Source of the DNA: Winogradskyella bathintestinalis
GTDB lineage: Bacteria > Bacteroidota > Bacteroidia > Flavobacteriales > Flavobacteriaceae
Assembly: GCF_030407435.1 (NCBI RefSeq)
Contig: NZ_JASDDK010000002.1
Coordinates: 154,701 to 218,700 of the forward strand
DNA length: 64,000 nt
Direction of reading: 5' to 3'
Of this stretch, positions 1 to 8,392 are shown piece after piece. A model generated the notes under the pieces. It ran no database searches. It was not told the origin of the DNA and worked only from the letters and a program-made list of their open reading frames with translations. The position numbers and the translations under genes are program-made. Every line of letters begins with the position of its first letter. The stretch's first letter is position 1.

Positions 1-95
1 TACCTCTTGGTTATAGAAAAACAAATGAAGATTGGTTAGTAAATCTGCAAAAGGTTAGAAAACCTATGGAGGATTTAGTAACAGTTATTGAATAA
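1..95 (+). CDS. C-terminal end of a nitroreductase-like NAD(P)H oxidoreductase (partial)
   Basis: An open frame enters from the left edge (reading from base 3) and ends at TAA 93-95. The 30 visible residues begin PLGYR and include DWLVNLQKVRKP before a short acidic end. This LGYR...D...KVRKP pattern is typical of the C-terminus of the nitroreductase family of FMN-dependent NAD(P)H oxidoreductases. The catalytic part lies outside the window, so the substrate cannot be judged. It lies 31 bases upstream of the alcohol dehydrogenase on the same strand, so the two may be co-transcribed redox enzymes. Confidence 0.6.
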   Translation, partial: PLGYRKTNEDWLVNLQKVRKPMEDLVTVIE

Positions 96-126
96 AGGAT
101 TTAATAGAAATACAAAAAAAATAAAA

Positions 127-1284
127 ATGAACAATTTTGAATTTAAAAACCCAACCAAGATTATTTTTGGAAAGGATACTATAGAAAAGTTAAAAGAAGA
201 AATCCCTACTGATGCTAAAGTTCTGTTACTTTATGGAGGTGGAAGTATTAAGAAAAACGGTATTTATGACCAAGTAAAAACAGCTTTGACCGATATCGAT
301 GTTACTGAGTTTGGAGGTATTCCTGCAAATCCGGAGTATGCTACTTTGATGGATGCATTAGAAGTAATTAAAACTAAAAATATTACCTATTTATTAGCCG
401 TTGGTGGAGGATCTGTAATTGATGGTACCAAATTTTTATCGGCAGCAGCAGTTTACGATGGTGACACTCCATGGGATATATTAACGAAAAACATTAGAAC
501 AGAAAAAGGATTGCCTTTTGGTACAGTGCTAACATTGCCAGCAACAGGATCTGAAATGAATTCTGGAGCTGTTATTACACGCGAAGAAACTAAGGAAAAA
601 TTAGCCATGGGTGGACCAGGATTATTTCCTGTTTTTTCAATTTTAGATCCACAAGTCATTACATCAATTCCACAACGCCAACTAGCTAATGGTTTAACCG
701 ATGCTTTTACACATGTTTTAGAGCAATACATGACGTATCCTATTGGTGCAATTTTACAAGATCGATTTGCAGAAAGTATTCTACAAACTTTAGTAGAGGT
801 TGCTCCAACGGTATTAAAAGATCCCACAAATTATCAAGCCGCTTCAAATTTTATGTGGAGTTGTACTATGGCTTTAAACGGATTAATTCAAAAAGGTGTT
901 CCTGGAGATTGGGCAATACACATGATGGGACACGAGCTAACGGCTTTGTTCGGTATAGATCACGCCCGTACTTTAGCTATAATGACACCAAGCCATTATA
1001 AATATAATTTTGAATCTAAGAAGGAAAAATTAGCGCAGTATGGCGAGCGTATTTGGAATATATCCGAAGGAAGTACAGACGATAAGGCTTATGAAGCTAT
1101 TGCTAAAACTGAAGCATTTTTCCATGAATTAGGTATTGACACTAAATTGTCTGATTACACAACAGACTATGAAGGCACCGCTGAAGAAGTTGCAAAACGT
1201 TTTAAAGCACGTGACTGGAAATTAGGCGAACGTCAGGCATTAATGCCAGAAGACGCCGAGAAAATAGTAAAGATGGCTTACTAA
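127..1284 (+). CDS. Iron-containing alcohol dehydrogenase (YqhD-like)
   Basis: A 385-residue group III metal-dependent alcohol dehydrogenase, expected to reduce aldehydes with NAD(P)H in the cytoplasm. The N-terminus (NFEFKNPTKIIFGK) and the GGGSVID nucleotide-binding loop are typical of YqhD/butanol dehydrogenases. Metal ligands are recognisable as Asp/His in NGLTDAFTHVLEQ and the two His of HMMGHELTALFGIDHAR. The frame is open back to a TTG at 88, but the ATG at 127 starts exactly at the family N-terminus, so I use it. The gene follows a nitroreductase-like gene closely. Together they suggest a carbonyl or electrophile detoxification unit, with the DJ-1-like gene downstream. Substrate is inferred from the family only. 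Confidence 0.92.
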   Translation: MNNFEFKNPTKIIFGKDTIEKLKEEIPTDAKVLLLYGGGSIKKNGIYDQVKTALTDIDVTEFGGIPANPEYATLMDALEVIKTKNITYLLAVGGGSVIDGTKFLSAAAVYDGDTPWDILTKNIRTEKGLPFGTVLTLPATGSEMNSGAVITREETKEKLAMGGPGLFPVFSILDPQVITSIPQRQLANGLTDAFTHVLEQYMTYPIGAILQDRFAESILQTLVEVAPTVLKDPTNYQAASNFMWSCTMALNGLIQKGVPGDWAIHMMGHELTALFGIDHARTLAIMTPSHYKYNFESKKEKLAQYGERIWNISEGSTDDKAYEAIAKTEAFFHELGIDTKLSDYTTDYEGTAEEVAKRFKARDWKLGERQALMPEDAEKIVKMAY

Positions 1285-1298
1285 GTATACTGGTTACA

Positions 1299-1357
1299 AA
1301 GAGTGTAGTCGGAATGCTATAATAGCAAAAATTTCTAAGGTTTTCGGCTGCACTCTT
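1299..1357. repeat. Imperfect inverted repeat between the alcohol dehydrogenase and DJ-1-like genes
   Basis: AAGAGTGTAGTCGGAA (1299-1314) can pair with TTTTCGGCTGCACTCTT (1341-1357), allowing G-U pairs, around a 26-base loop. The right arm ends three bases before the GTG start of the next gene. It has no U-tract, so it is not a standard terminator. It may be a dispersed repeat of the kind found elsewhere in the window, or it may affect translation of the downstream gene. Confidence 0.45.
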
Positions 1358-1359
1358 AT

Positions 1360-2199
1360 GTGATCAAATTATTCAAATACAAAATTATTGTAGTGACATT
1401 AATAAAAACTGTGGCCATTGTGCTAACAACATTTACAGCATTAAGTTGTAAAGACCGACCAAACAACAAACCTTCTGGAATCGTTTCAGAAGAAAAAATA
1501 GAATCTAAAAAACAAGAAAATATGAACGTACTATTTGTATTAACATCTCACGATAAATTAGGAGATACAGGAAAAAAAACAGGATTTTGGGTTGAAGAAT
1601 TCGCAAATCCATATTACACATTATTAGATAAAGGAGCAACAATAACGATTGCGACTCCTAATGGTGGTGCTGCACCAATAGATCCAAGCAGCGATTCCCC
1701 AGATGCCGCTACAGATGATACTGAGCGTTATAACAAAGATGAAAAAACTAAAGCTTTAATTGCTAACACACACAAATTAGCAAATATTAACGCTAATGAT
1801 TTTGATGCCGTATTTTATCCAGGTGGTCATGGGCCATTGTGGGATTTAGCCAATGATAAAACTTCTATTGCTTTAATTGAAAAATTTAACGCTCAAAATA
1901 AACCTATTGCATTTGTATGTCATGCACCGGCCGCTTTAAAAGATGTTAAAGGAACCAATGGAGAACCTTTAGTTAGAGGTAAAAAGGTGACAGGTTTTAC
2001 AAATACTGAAGAGGATGCTGTCGGATTAACTGAGGTTGTTCCATTTTTGGTTGAAGATATGCTAAATAACAATGGTGGAATCTACTCTAAAAAAGACGAT
2101 TGGGCAGCGTATGCTATTCAGGATGGTAATTTAATTACTGGCCAAAATCCAGCCTCTTCTGAATTAGTAGCTGAAAAATTATTAGAGAGTTTGAAGTAA
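1360..2199 (+). CDS. DJ-1/PfpI family lipoprotein (Hsp31-like glyoxalase or chaperone)
   Basis: A 279-residue type 1 glutamine amidotransferase-like protein. A hydrophobic N-terminus ends in a lipobox (TALSC, Cys near residue 30), so a lipidated, exported form is predicted. The core starts NVLFVLTSHDKLGDTG and carries the nucleophile elbow FVCHAPAAL with the catalytic Cys and His, plus YPGGHGPLWDL, as in the Hsp31/DJ-1 subgroup. Related proteins act as glutathione-independent glyoxalases or protein deglycases. The only upstream start in frame with the signal sequence is GTG at 1360. Alternatively a shorter cytoplasmic form could start at the ATG at 1522 (MNVLFVL). It sits next to redox enzymes, which fits carbonyl stress. 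A strong terminator follows. Confidence 0.88.
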   Translation: MIKLFKYKIIVVTLIKTVAIVLTTFTALSCKDRPNNKPSGIVSEEKIESKKQENMNVLFVLTSHDKLGDTGKKTGFWVEEFANPYYTLLDKGATITIATPNGGAAPIDPSSDSPDAATDDTERYNKDEKTKALIANTHKLANINANDFDAVFYPGGHGPLWDLANDKTSIALIEKFNAQNKPIAFVCHAPAALKDVKGTNGEPLVRGKKVTGFTNTEEDAVGLTEVVPFLVEDMLNNNGGIYSKKDDWAAYAIQDGNLITGQNPASSELVAEKLLESLK

Positions 2200-2213
2200 T
2201 TTTAGACACCCCC

Positions 2214-2248
2214 TAAAAAAAGGTTTCCAAATTGGAAACCTTTTTTTT
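2214..2248 (+). terminator. Rho-independent terminator after the DJ-1-like gene
   Basis: A perfect 10-bp stem, AGGTTTCCAA (2221-2230) and TTGGAAACCT (2232-2241), is flanked by an A-run on the left and a T-run of eight on the right. It would work in both directions, but the only nearby gene ending here is the one on the plus strand. Confidence 0.9.
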
Positions 2249-2619
2249 AACAATTCTTAAATTTAGAATTGTCTTTCTTATGGTTGGTTTAAGATAATTT
2301 GAAGTACATTATGACTATCGAAGGCTCAGAAGTTAAAATATGCTTTATCCAAAAATTAAAAAGCTAGAAATTAAATACCATATTTAAAGCCGAAAATATA
2401 TCACTTTTAGTCATGGCATTAGAACCTGCAACAAAAAATATAATACAACATGTTAACTATTATCTTTATCCGTATTACATGTTATTTCTTTGCATTTTTC
2501 TGAAGTCTAAATGCTTAAACTTTTATTTTATTTATTGAGTTTATTCAAAAAATATGGACTTTCCTAATTCATAAATCTGAATATAAAAATTCACAATAAG
2601 TCGGCTTCGCACACGCTTC
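2249..2619. other. Intergenic stretch without an intact gene
   Basis: No convincing open frame is seen. A short minus-strand frame near 2375-2460 ends in a phenylalanine-rich tail (AMTKSDIFSALNMVFNF) and could be the end of a decayed gene, but I cannot name it. Bases 2598-2618 carry a GC-rich motif (CGGCTTCGCACACGCTTC) that resembles the dispersed CGCTTCGC-type repeats seen at 19710 and 44123. Confidence 0.4.
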
Positions 2620-2813
2620 TTAAAAATCAATTGAATTTACAGGCAGTTCTTTTTGCATACGATTAAATCAATTTATAAATGCTTGTCGACCGTCTGCGGT
2701 CATTGGATTGAGTTGTACATATTCTTCTCCAACATACAGTGTTACAGCTTTTGTTGGATTGCTTTCGTAGGCCATTTTGTAAAAAGCAATGGTGTTTTTT
2801 ATATTTTATTCAT
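2620..2813 (-). pseudogene. Decayed SnoaL/NTF2-like (ester cyclase-type) protein
   Basis: Reading the minus strand, an ATG at 2811-2813 preceded by AAGG gives MNKI and then a stop. One frame over, the sequence continues NTIAFYKMAYESNPTKAV, then TLYVGEEYVQLNPMTADG, then RQAFIN, an in-frame TGA (2668-2670), and FNRMQKELPVNSIDF to a stop at 2620. The pattern (xTIxFYxxAYxxNPxxA, YVGxxYxQxNP, DGxxAFIxxFxRM) matches the N-terminal half of the SnoaL-like polyketide cyclase/NTF2-fold family, which should run to about 130 residues. A frameshift near 2796, one internal stop and loss of the C-terminal half make this a remnant. Confidence 0.55.
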
Positions 2814-2964
2814 TATCCTTAAATTATTAAATATTAGATTTTACTTCTATTGTGGTCTATAATTTCGGTTATATGAGATGCGACACTTTCAATGGTTAAA
2901 ATTTCAAAACCACTATTTTCTGGTTTTTAAAAATAGAAAACAATGTGTGGCACGACTTTTTGCA

Positions 2965-4851
2965 TCACATATTTGTATTAGATTTTTCCAAAGCTTTTCT
3001 AATATGTTCGCTATCCCAATGGTTATCAAAGTCAATACCTCGTTTAAAATCTGCATCTAATAATTCTTCTTGCTCTTGTAATTCTTTCCTAACTTTAAAA
3101 AGATAATTCTTTTCTTGTTTAGACGCTTTTGCTAAACGTCTCAGACTAGTTTCATCATATTTAATATAATTTTTAATTTGTCTGTTAAGTGTATATTTTC
3201 TAAATCCTAACTGATGTAATACATCACTTGCTAATGCTAACGAGGTGTCTAAAGATTCTCTATAAAAATTTTCAAGTCCTAGGTCTAATAATGCGTAAAC
3301 ATCGTCTCTATTTTTAGTCCGAATCATAAGTTGTATGTGCGGATATTTTTCATTTACAATTTTACTTATCGCTTTAGTTACACTTAATTTATTGGTAGCG
3401 ATAATTACTATTTTAGCTTCTGCAATCCCTGCTGATTCTAATAAATCTAAACGAGTAGCATCTCCATAATACACTTCAAAACCCATTTTACGAAGTAAAT
3501 CTACACGATTTGAATCTTGATCTAAAATGGTAGCTTCTACTCCATGCGACCTTAAAAAACGACCTACTGTACTTCCAAAGTTTCCAAAACCAACCAAAAT
3601 TATTTTTTGCGATTTTGCAATATGATCCATCGGCCGTTGTATCGATTCTTTAGTTCCAACTTTTGGCAGAATAAAACGCTCATTTATTATACTTATAATT
3701 GGTGTTAATGCCATACTTAATGCTGTTATTACTAACAACATGTCCATTTGATCTTGTTCTAAAATATTAAGTCCAAATGCAAAAGACAGTAATACAAAAG
3801 CAAATTCTCCTACTTGAGCTAAACCAAAAGTTAAGAGTAATTTTTGATCTAATTTTAAATTAAAAACACGACCTGTAATAAGTAAAACGACAGCTTTTAT
3901 TATAACTATGACAATTAAAATGCCACCAATAGTCAACGGGCTTTTGGCAATTATAATAAAGTTAATGGAAGCACCAACTGCCATAAAAAATAAACCTAGT
4001 AATAAATTTTTAAAAGGTTCTAATGTGCTTTCTAACTCGTGTTTAAATTCACTATTAGACAATACCACACCTCCTAAAAATGCTCCTAAAGCTGGACTGA
4101 TACCAACCAACTCCATAATAAATGAAATTCCAAAAACGATTAAAAATGCAGCCGCAATAAGCAATTCACGAACATCTGTTTTAGCTACTTTTCTTAACAT
4201 TGGAACAATTAAATAACGGCCTAACGCTATAATAACTACAACGGACAAAATAATAGCTATGGTCTGAAATCCAAGTGGTAAACTCGCTATTAGACTCACA
4301 GAGTCGCTGTGATCGGATTGTGTCCCTGCTCTAGAATTAGATAACAATGGCATTGCACCTATCATGAAGATCACAATAATATCTTGAAATAATAAAATAG
4401 AAAAAGCTGATGTTCCAAAGGTAGTGTTCATCAGACCTTTTTCTTTTATAGTTTGCATAGCTATAGCTGTAGAAGATAATGCTACAGCCATAGAAATTAC
4501 TAACGCCACCTCCCAATCGTAACCTAAAAAGGTGAATAATAAATAAGACAAGAACATGGTACCTCCTACTTGAATTCCTCCCATGCCAAGAATCGTTTTT
4601 CGCATATTCCAGAAGTTTTTAGGTTCAATTTCTAAACCTATAAGAAATAGCATCATTACAACTCCAAATTCGGCGAAATGAAGTATATCATCTCCTTCTT
4701 CACCAATAAAACCTAATACATAAGGTCCTATTAAAACACCTGCCAATAAGTAACCAATAACAGAACTCAAGCCTAACCGCTTGGCAATAGACACACAAAT
4801 AATCGCTCCAGCTAAAAACACTATGGCTTCGAAAAGTAAACTTCCAGTCAT
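2965..4851 (-). CDS. CPA2-family K+/H+ antiporter with RCK domain (KefB/KefC-like)
   Basis: A 628-residue inner-membrane cation:proton antiporter. The first about 390 residues form the Na+/H+ exchanger fold with many hydrophobic helices. It is followed by a cytoplasmic RCK/TrkA-N Rossmann domain whose nucleotide-binding loop reads ILVGFGNFGSTVGR near residue 415, then a charged tail. KefB/C proteins export K+ while importing H+ to acidify the cytoplasm during electrophile stress. The start lies 3 bases after the stop of a KefF/KefG-type flavoprotein, so the two form an operon, the same arrangement as in enterobacterial kef operons. Whether glutathione gates it here is unknown. Confidence 0.93.
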   Translation of the reverse strand: MTGSLLFEAIVFLAGAIICVSIAKRLGLSSVIGYLLAGVLIGPYVLGFIGEEGDDILHFAEFGVVMMLFLIGLEIEPKNFWNMRKTILGMGGIQVGGTMFLSYLLFTFLGYDWEVALVISMAVALSSTAIAMQTIKEKGLMNTTFGTSAFSILLFQDIIVIFMIGAMPLLSNSRAGTQSDHSDSVSLIASLPLGFQTIAIILSVVVIIALGRYLIVPMLRKVAKTDVRELLIAAAFLIVFGISFIMELVGISPALGAFLGGVVLSNSEFKHELESTLEPFKNLLLGLFFMAVGASINFIIIAKSPLTIGGILIVIVIIKAVVLLITGRVFNLKLDQKLLLTFGLAQVGEFAFVLLSFAFGLNILEQDQMDMLLVITALSMALTPIISIINERFILPKVGTKESIQRPMDHIAKSQKIILVGFGNFGSTVGRFLRSHGVEATILDQDSNRVDLLRKMGFEVYYGDATRLDLLESAGIAEAKIVIIATNKLSVTKAISKIVNEKYPHIQLMIRTKNRDDVYALLDLGLENFYRESLDTSLALASDVLHQLGFRKYTLNRQIKNYIKYDETSLRRLAKASKQEKNYLFKVRKELQEQEELLDADFKRGIDFDNHWDSEHIRKALEKSNTNM

Positions 4852-4854
4852 ATT

Positions 4855-5451
4855 TTACGAACTTTTAAGTTGCGGAATATCATTGATAAACGATTTTTTT
4901 TCAAAATCTTGCATTGTTAAATTATCCTGTAGTAAATCGATTAATTTTCCGTAATTTATTTTATAATCGTTTAATTTTTCATCGGAAAGATTATGCGTTC
5001 CCATAACTGCAAATGGAGGATAATAAATCATTCCGCATAAATTTGCAGTTTGTTCAAAAGGTCTTAAAAATTGTTCTACTGTAAAACTATTATAGCCTGC
5101 AGAACAATACACCTCTTTAGATCCACCTGTTGTAATAGCATTTAAACACGTTTTATTGTGTAACGCTTTTCCTTCTGGTCCATAAGCCCAATTAAATTCT
5201 AAAACCATATCAATCCATTGCTTCATTAATGGCGGACAACTATACCAATAAAATGGATGATGCCAAATGATAATATCGTGCGCTTCTAATAATTGCTGTT
5301 CTCTTGGTACATCGATATGAAAATCGGGATATTCATCATATAAATCATGAATGGTTACATTTCCCTTGTCTTTAATATGATTGATTAAAGATAAATTCGC
5401 TCTAGATTTTTCTAGCTTAGGATGCGCAAAAAGGATTAGAATTTTTTTCAT
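4855..5451 (-). CDS. KefF/KefG-type NAD(P)H-dependent oxidoreductase
   Basis: A 198-residue flavodoxin-fold quinone reductase-type protein. The N-terminus KKILILFAHPKLEKSRAN is the FMN phosphate loop, and HPFYWYSCPPLMKQWIDMV followed by FNWAYGPEG is typical of KefF/KefG and NQO-like ancillary proteins. These dimers bind the antiporter and stimulate it, and may also reduce quinones or electrophiles. It is the first gene of a two-gene operon with the CPA2 antiporter (3-base gap). With the aldehyde-handling genes upstream, it suggests a local cluster for electrophile stress. Confidence 0.88.
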   Translation of the reverse strand: MKKILILFAHPKLEKSRANLSLINHIKDKGNVTIHDLYDEYPDFHIDVPREQQLLEAHDIIIWHHPFYWYSCPPLMKQWIDMVLEFNWAYGPEGKALHNKTCLNAITTGGSKEVYCSAGYNSFTVEQFLRPFEQTANLCGMIYYPPFAVMGTHNLSDEKLNDYKINYGKLIDLLQDNLTMQDFEKKSFINDIPQLKSS

Positions 5452-5475
5452 ATTACGAAAATAGCAATTAATAAA

Positions 5476-5504
5476 TAAGCGGTTAAAATAGTTTTAACCG
5501 CTTA
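5476..5504 (-). terminator. Stem-loop downstream of marC
   Basis: A perfect 13-bp stem (TAAGCGGTTAAAA at 5476-5488, TTTTAACCGCTTA at 5492-5504) with a 3-base loop lies between the end of the MarC gene and the start of the KefG-like gene. The T-tract on the minus strand is weak, so termination is probable rather than certain. Confidence 0.65.
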
Positions 5505-5551
5505 TAATATACCGATGAGATCAGATTCTCTATTATTAAATTTACTAGAAA

Positions 5552-6172
5552 CTAGGCGATTAAATTAAATGAAATTTTAATACCTTCTATAATCATTCCG
5601 GTGCCAATAATGGCAATAATAAGTCCCATTATTTTTCCGATTACGGAAATAACATTATTACCAACTATTCTAACAATCACATCACTTAATCTAAATGTAA
5701 AAAACGTTAATAAACTCATTAAACCAAAAATAGCGATAACTAAAACTATATGAATAATTTGAGCATCAGAAACGAAATTCATTGCTGTAACTATAGTACC
5801 AGGTCCCGCAAGAATTGGGATCGCTAATGGTGAAACCGCAATATTTTCATCAATATGAACATCTTTAATATTTTTTACATTAGATTTTTTTGATTGTAAC
5901 ATTTCAAAACCAATATAAAATATTAAAATACCGCCAGTAATTTTAAAAGCAGGAATACTAATATTGAAAAGTTGAAAGATATATCGGCCTAAGAGTACAA
6001 ACGTGGTAATTATAATAAAAGCAATAATATTTGCTCGTTTATTTATACTTGCCTTTGCCTTCTCACTAGCTCCTTGCGTTAAGGACACAAAAACCGTCAT
6101 ATTTGATATGGGGTTGGTAATTGCAAAAAAACCAGTAAATACTGCAATTGAAAATGCAATTAAGTTATCCAT
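5552..6172 (-). CDS. MarC family integral membrane protein
   Basis: A 206-residue polytopic membrane protein of the MarC (UPF0056) family, with about six hydrophobic helices and the family features FAITNPISNMTVFVSLT near the N-terminus and PLAIPILAGPGTI in the middle. The biochemical role of MarC is not established; the name comes from proximity to the mar locus in E. coli, and a transport role is only assumed. It appears to be a single gene, with a stem-loop after it and a TetR gene upstream on the same strand 116 bases away. Confidence 0.9.
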   Translation of the reverse strand: MDNLIAFSIAVFTGFFAITNPISNMTVFVSLTQGASEKAKASINKRANIIAFIIITTFVLLGRYIFQLFNISIPAFKITGGILIFYIGFEMLQSKKSNVKNIKDVHIDENIAVSPLAIPILAGPGTIVTAMNFVSDAQIIHIVLVIAIFGLMSLLTFFTFRLSDVIVRIVGNNVISVIGKIMGLIIAIIGTGMIIEGIKISFNLIA

Positions 6173-6287
6173 ATGCCTTGAAGTTTTAAGTTTGAAATTA
6201 TCTCGATGAATTGGTTGTTTATCAAATTATAGTAAAATTATGCCTACTAATTTAATTCTAAACCACTGGTCTTGTTATTCTGCAAAA

Positions 6288-6887
6288 TTAAGACTTTTCA
6301 AAAATAGTATTTGAATAATGACTTGCAACAATTCCTTTCAAATTAAAAATAATAAAATGTTTTAATAAGGTGTCTTGATCGTAAAATTCAAATGAATTAT
6401 CGTCTTTAAAGAGCAAATGGTCAATTCTAAAAAAATAAATTTTAATGATTAATTCGATGTCAACATCGTTTTTAATATTGCCCGCTTCTTGAGCTCTTAA
6501 CAACAATTTATAGACTGTATAATTTGCTAAATCTTCAACAAAATTATTAAATAACCGACTTGCTTTAGGGTAATATTTTTCCAATCCGTAGAGAAAAGAG
6601 GGTTTAAAGCGTTTTAAATACTCAAACCCTCTCTGATAAATTAGTATAACACATAAAATAGAATCTGTGCTGTTGCTATCAATCAGCCTATTAATGTCTT
6701 GCTTATAGTCATTTACTAAACTTTCAACACCACAGGTGACCAAGTCTTCTTTATTAGCAAAAAATGAATAAATCGTTTTTTTCGATATACCAAGTCCTTT
6801 TGCTAAATCATCTAAAGTCACATGTTTACTCCCTAATTCGGTAAACTTATTAATAGAATATGTTAGTAATTCTGCTTTAGAAATCAT
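6288..6887 (-). CDS. TetR/AcrR family transcriptional regulator
   Basis: A 199-residue regulator. Residues about 8-55 form the TetR HTH: KHVTLDDLAKGLGISKKTIY followed by SFFANKEDLV. The rest is a helical ligand-binding/dimer domain with no recognisable family. It is the last gene in a run with the outer-membrane factor, RND pump, adaptor and MarR-type regulator on the same strand, 81 bases after the efflux genes. It may be co-transcribed and act as a local repressor of the pump, but no palindrome was found at its own start. Confidence 0.87.
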   Translation of the reverse strand: MISKAELLTYSINKFTELGSKHVTLDDLAKGLGISKKTIYSFFANKEDLVTCGVESLVNDYKQDINRLIDSNSTDSILCVILIYQRGFEYLKRFKPSFLYGLEKYYPKASRLFNNFVEDLANYTVYKLLLRAQEAGNIKNDVDIELIIKIYFFRIDHLLFKDDNSFEFYDQDTLLKHFIIFNLKGIVASHYSNTIFEKS

Positions 6888-6968
6888 AAGTTTTTATAAT
6901 ACCAATAAGGATTTAAAATGAGCTACAAATAATTAAAATATAAAGGCTTTTTAAAATGAAAATAGAAT

Positions 6969-8387
6969 TTATCTCCAACCACCTCCAAGCGCTTCATATA
7001 AATCTACGACTGACACTAATTGCTGTAATTGACTGTCTATAATATTCAGTTCGGCACTTAGAGCACTTTCTCTAGCTGTTAATAAATCTAAATAGTTCGC
7101 ATAACCGTTTTTGAGTAGCTCGTTTGAGTTAGCTTCCGCTTGGCGTAAGGCTTCAACTTCATTTTGTCTGAACTCAAATTTCTTCACTTCAGATTCATAA
7201 CTAAACAATGCATTAGATACTTCACTGCCTGCTACCAATAACGTCTGTTTAAAATCAAGTAAAGCTTGTTCTTGTTGCGCTATAGCAACCTCTTTTTGTG
7301 TTCTTAACTGCCGTTTGTTAAAAAGCGGTTGTGTTAAACCACCAACTACTGTTGCAAATAATGAGTTCGCATTCAATAAATTATCTAATTCTAAACTTTG
7401 TAACCCACCAGAAGCTGTAAGTGTTAATGATGGATATAAACTACTTTTAGCGACATTGGTTAATTCAAAAGATTGAATTAAATTAAATTCAGCAGCCAAA
7501 ACATCTGGTCTATTGCTCAGTAACGTTGCAGGTACTCCAATTTTTAACTCTTCTTCTATTCCTTGAACGTCCAAACTACTTCTTTCAAAGTGTTGTGGAG
7601 TTTTACCTAATAGAATACTGAGCATATTTTCAGTTTTAAAAATGGCAACTTCAATATCCACTTGCAGTGCTTTTGCACTATTGTACTGTGCTATGTTTTG
7701 GTCTACAGCCACCTGTGTTACTTGCCCCGCTTCCTTTAATGCTTTAATGGTTGTAACACTACTGTCTCTGGTAATAATCGTTTCCTTTGTAACTTCTAAC
7801 TGAGCATCTAAAGCTAATAAATTGTAATACGTATTCGCAATGCTAGAAATCAACTTTGTTTTCACCGCTTGGTGACCTGCTACACTTTGCATATAAGCGG
7901 CTTGTGTTGCTCTTTTGTTACTTCTAATTTTACCCCAAATATCAGCTTCCCATGAGAGGTTTGCCGTAATATCGTAAGTATCAATCCCACCACTAAAAAG
8001 CGCACCGAATTGACTGTTTTCAGATTGTTCTTGGTGCGTTACACTTGTACCAACATCTACTGAAGGAAAGTAACCGGCTTTACCTTGCTTTGCATAAGCT
8101 TCTGCCGCAATTATTTGCTGCAGTGCAATACGAATATCCATATTATTTTGTAGCCCCTCTTCAATATATTTCTGAAGGTATTGGTCTTTAAATAATGTTT
8201 TCCAAGACATGTTAGCGATAGAAATGCTATCTGTCGGAAGATTTTCTGTGCGGTAAAGGGCGTCAGTTTCGGTTTCCAAATTTGGTCTAACGTAATCTTG
8301 TGCCACAAAACAGCTTTGTAGTGTTAGTGCAATGGCCAACATTAAAGTGCCTTTTCTAAAATTTCTATGTTTTATAATTGATGTCAT
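6969..8387 (-). CDS. TolC/OprM-type outer-membrane efflux lipoprotein (NodT family)
   Basis: A 472-residue outer-membrane channel of an RND efflux complex. The N-terminal signal ends in a lipobox (LTLQSC), placing a lipidated Cys near residue 26, as in OprM. Two homologous OEP halves rich in coiled-coil helices follow, with the typical SNRPDVLAAE segment and a terminal ...LVSVVDLYEALGGGW motif. It is the third gene after the adaptor and pump, with a 5-base gap to the pump gene, so it completes a tripartite operon. Confidence 0.94.
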   Translation of the reverse strand: MTSIIKHRNFRKGTLMLAIALTLQSCFVAQDYVRPNLETETDALYRTENLPTDSISIANMSWKTLFKDQYLQKYIEEGLQNNMDIRIALQQIIAAEAYAKQGKAGYFPSVDVGTSVTHQEQSENSQFGALFSGGIDTYDITANLSWEADIWGKIRSNKRATQAAYMQSVAGHQAVKTKLISSIANTYYNLLALDAQLEVTKETIITRDSSVTTIKALKEAGQVTQVAVDQNIAQYNSAKALQVDIEVAIFKTENMLSILLGKTPQHFERSSLDVQGIEEELKIGVPATLLSNRPDVLAAEFNLIQSFELTNVAKSSLYPSLTLTASGGLQSLELDNLLNANSLFATVVGGLTQPLFNKRQLRTQKEVAIAQQEQALLDFKQTLLVAGSEVSNALFSYESEVKKFEFRQNEVEALRQAEANSNELLKNGYANYLDLLTARESALSAELNIIDSQLQQLVSVVDLYEALGGGWR

Positions 8388-8392
8388 TGTTC

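Noticed and set aside
453..827. Long minus-strand frame opposite the alcohol dehydrogenase gene
   Set aside because: It is the antisense of conserved coding sequence, with no recognisable protein features.
2653..3060. Two short plus-strand frames in the region downstream of the DJ-1-like gene
   Set aside because: They are opposite the SnoaL-like remnant and the end of the antiporter gene; no start signals or family.
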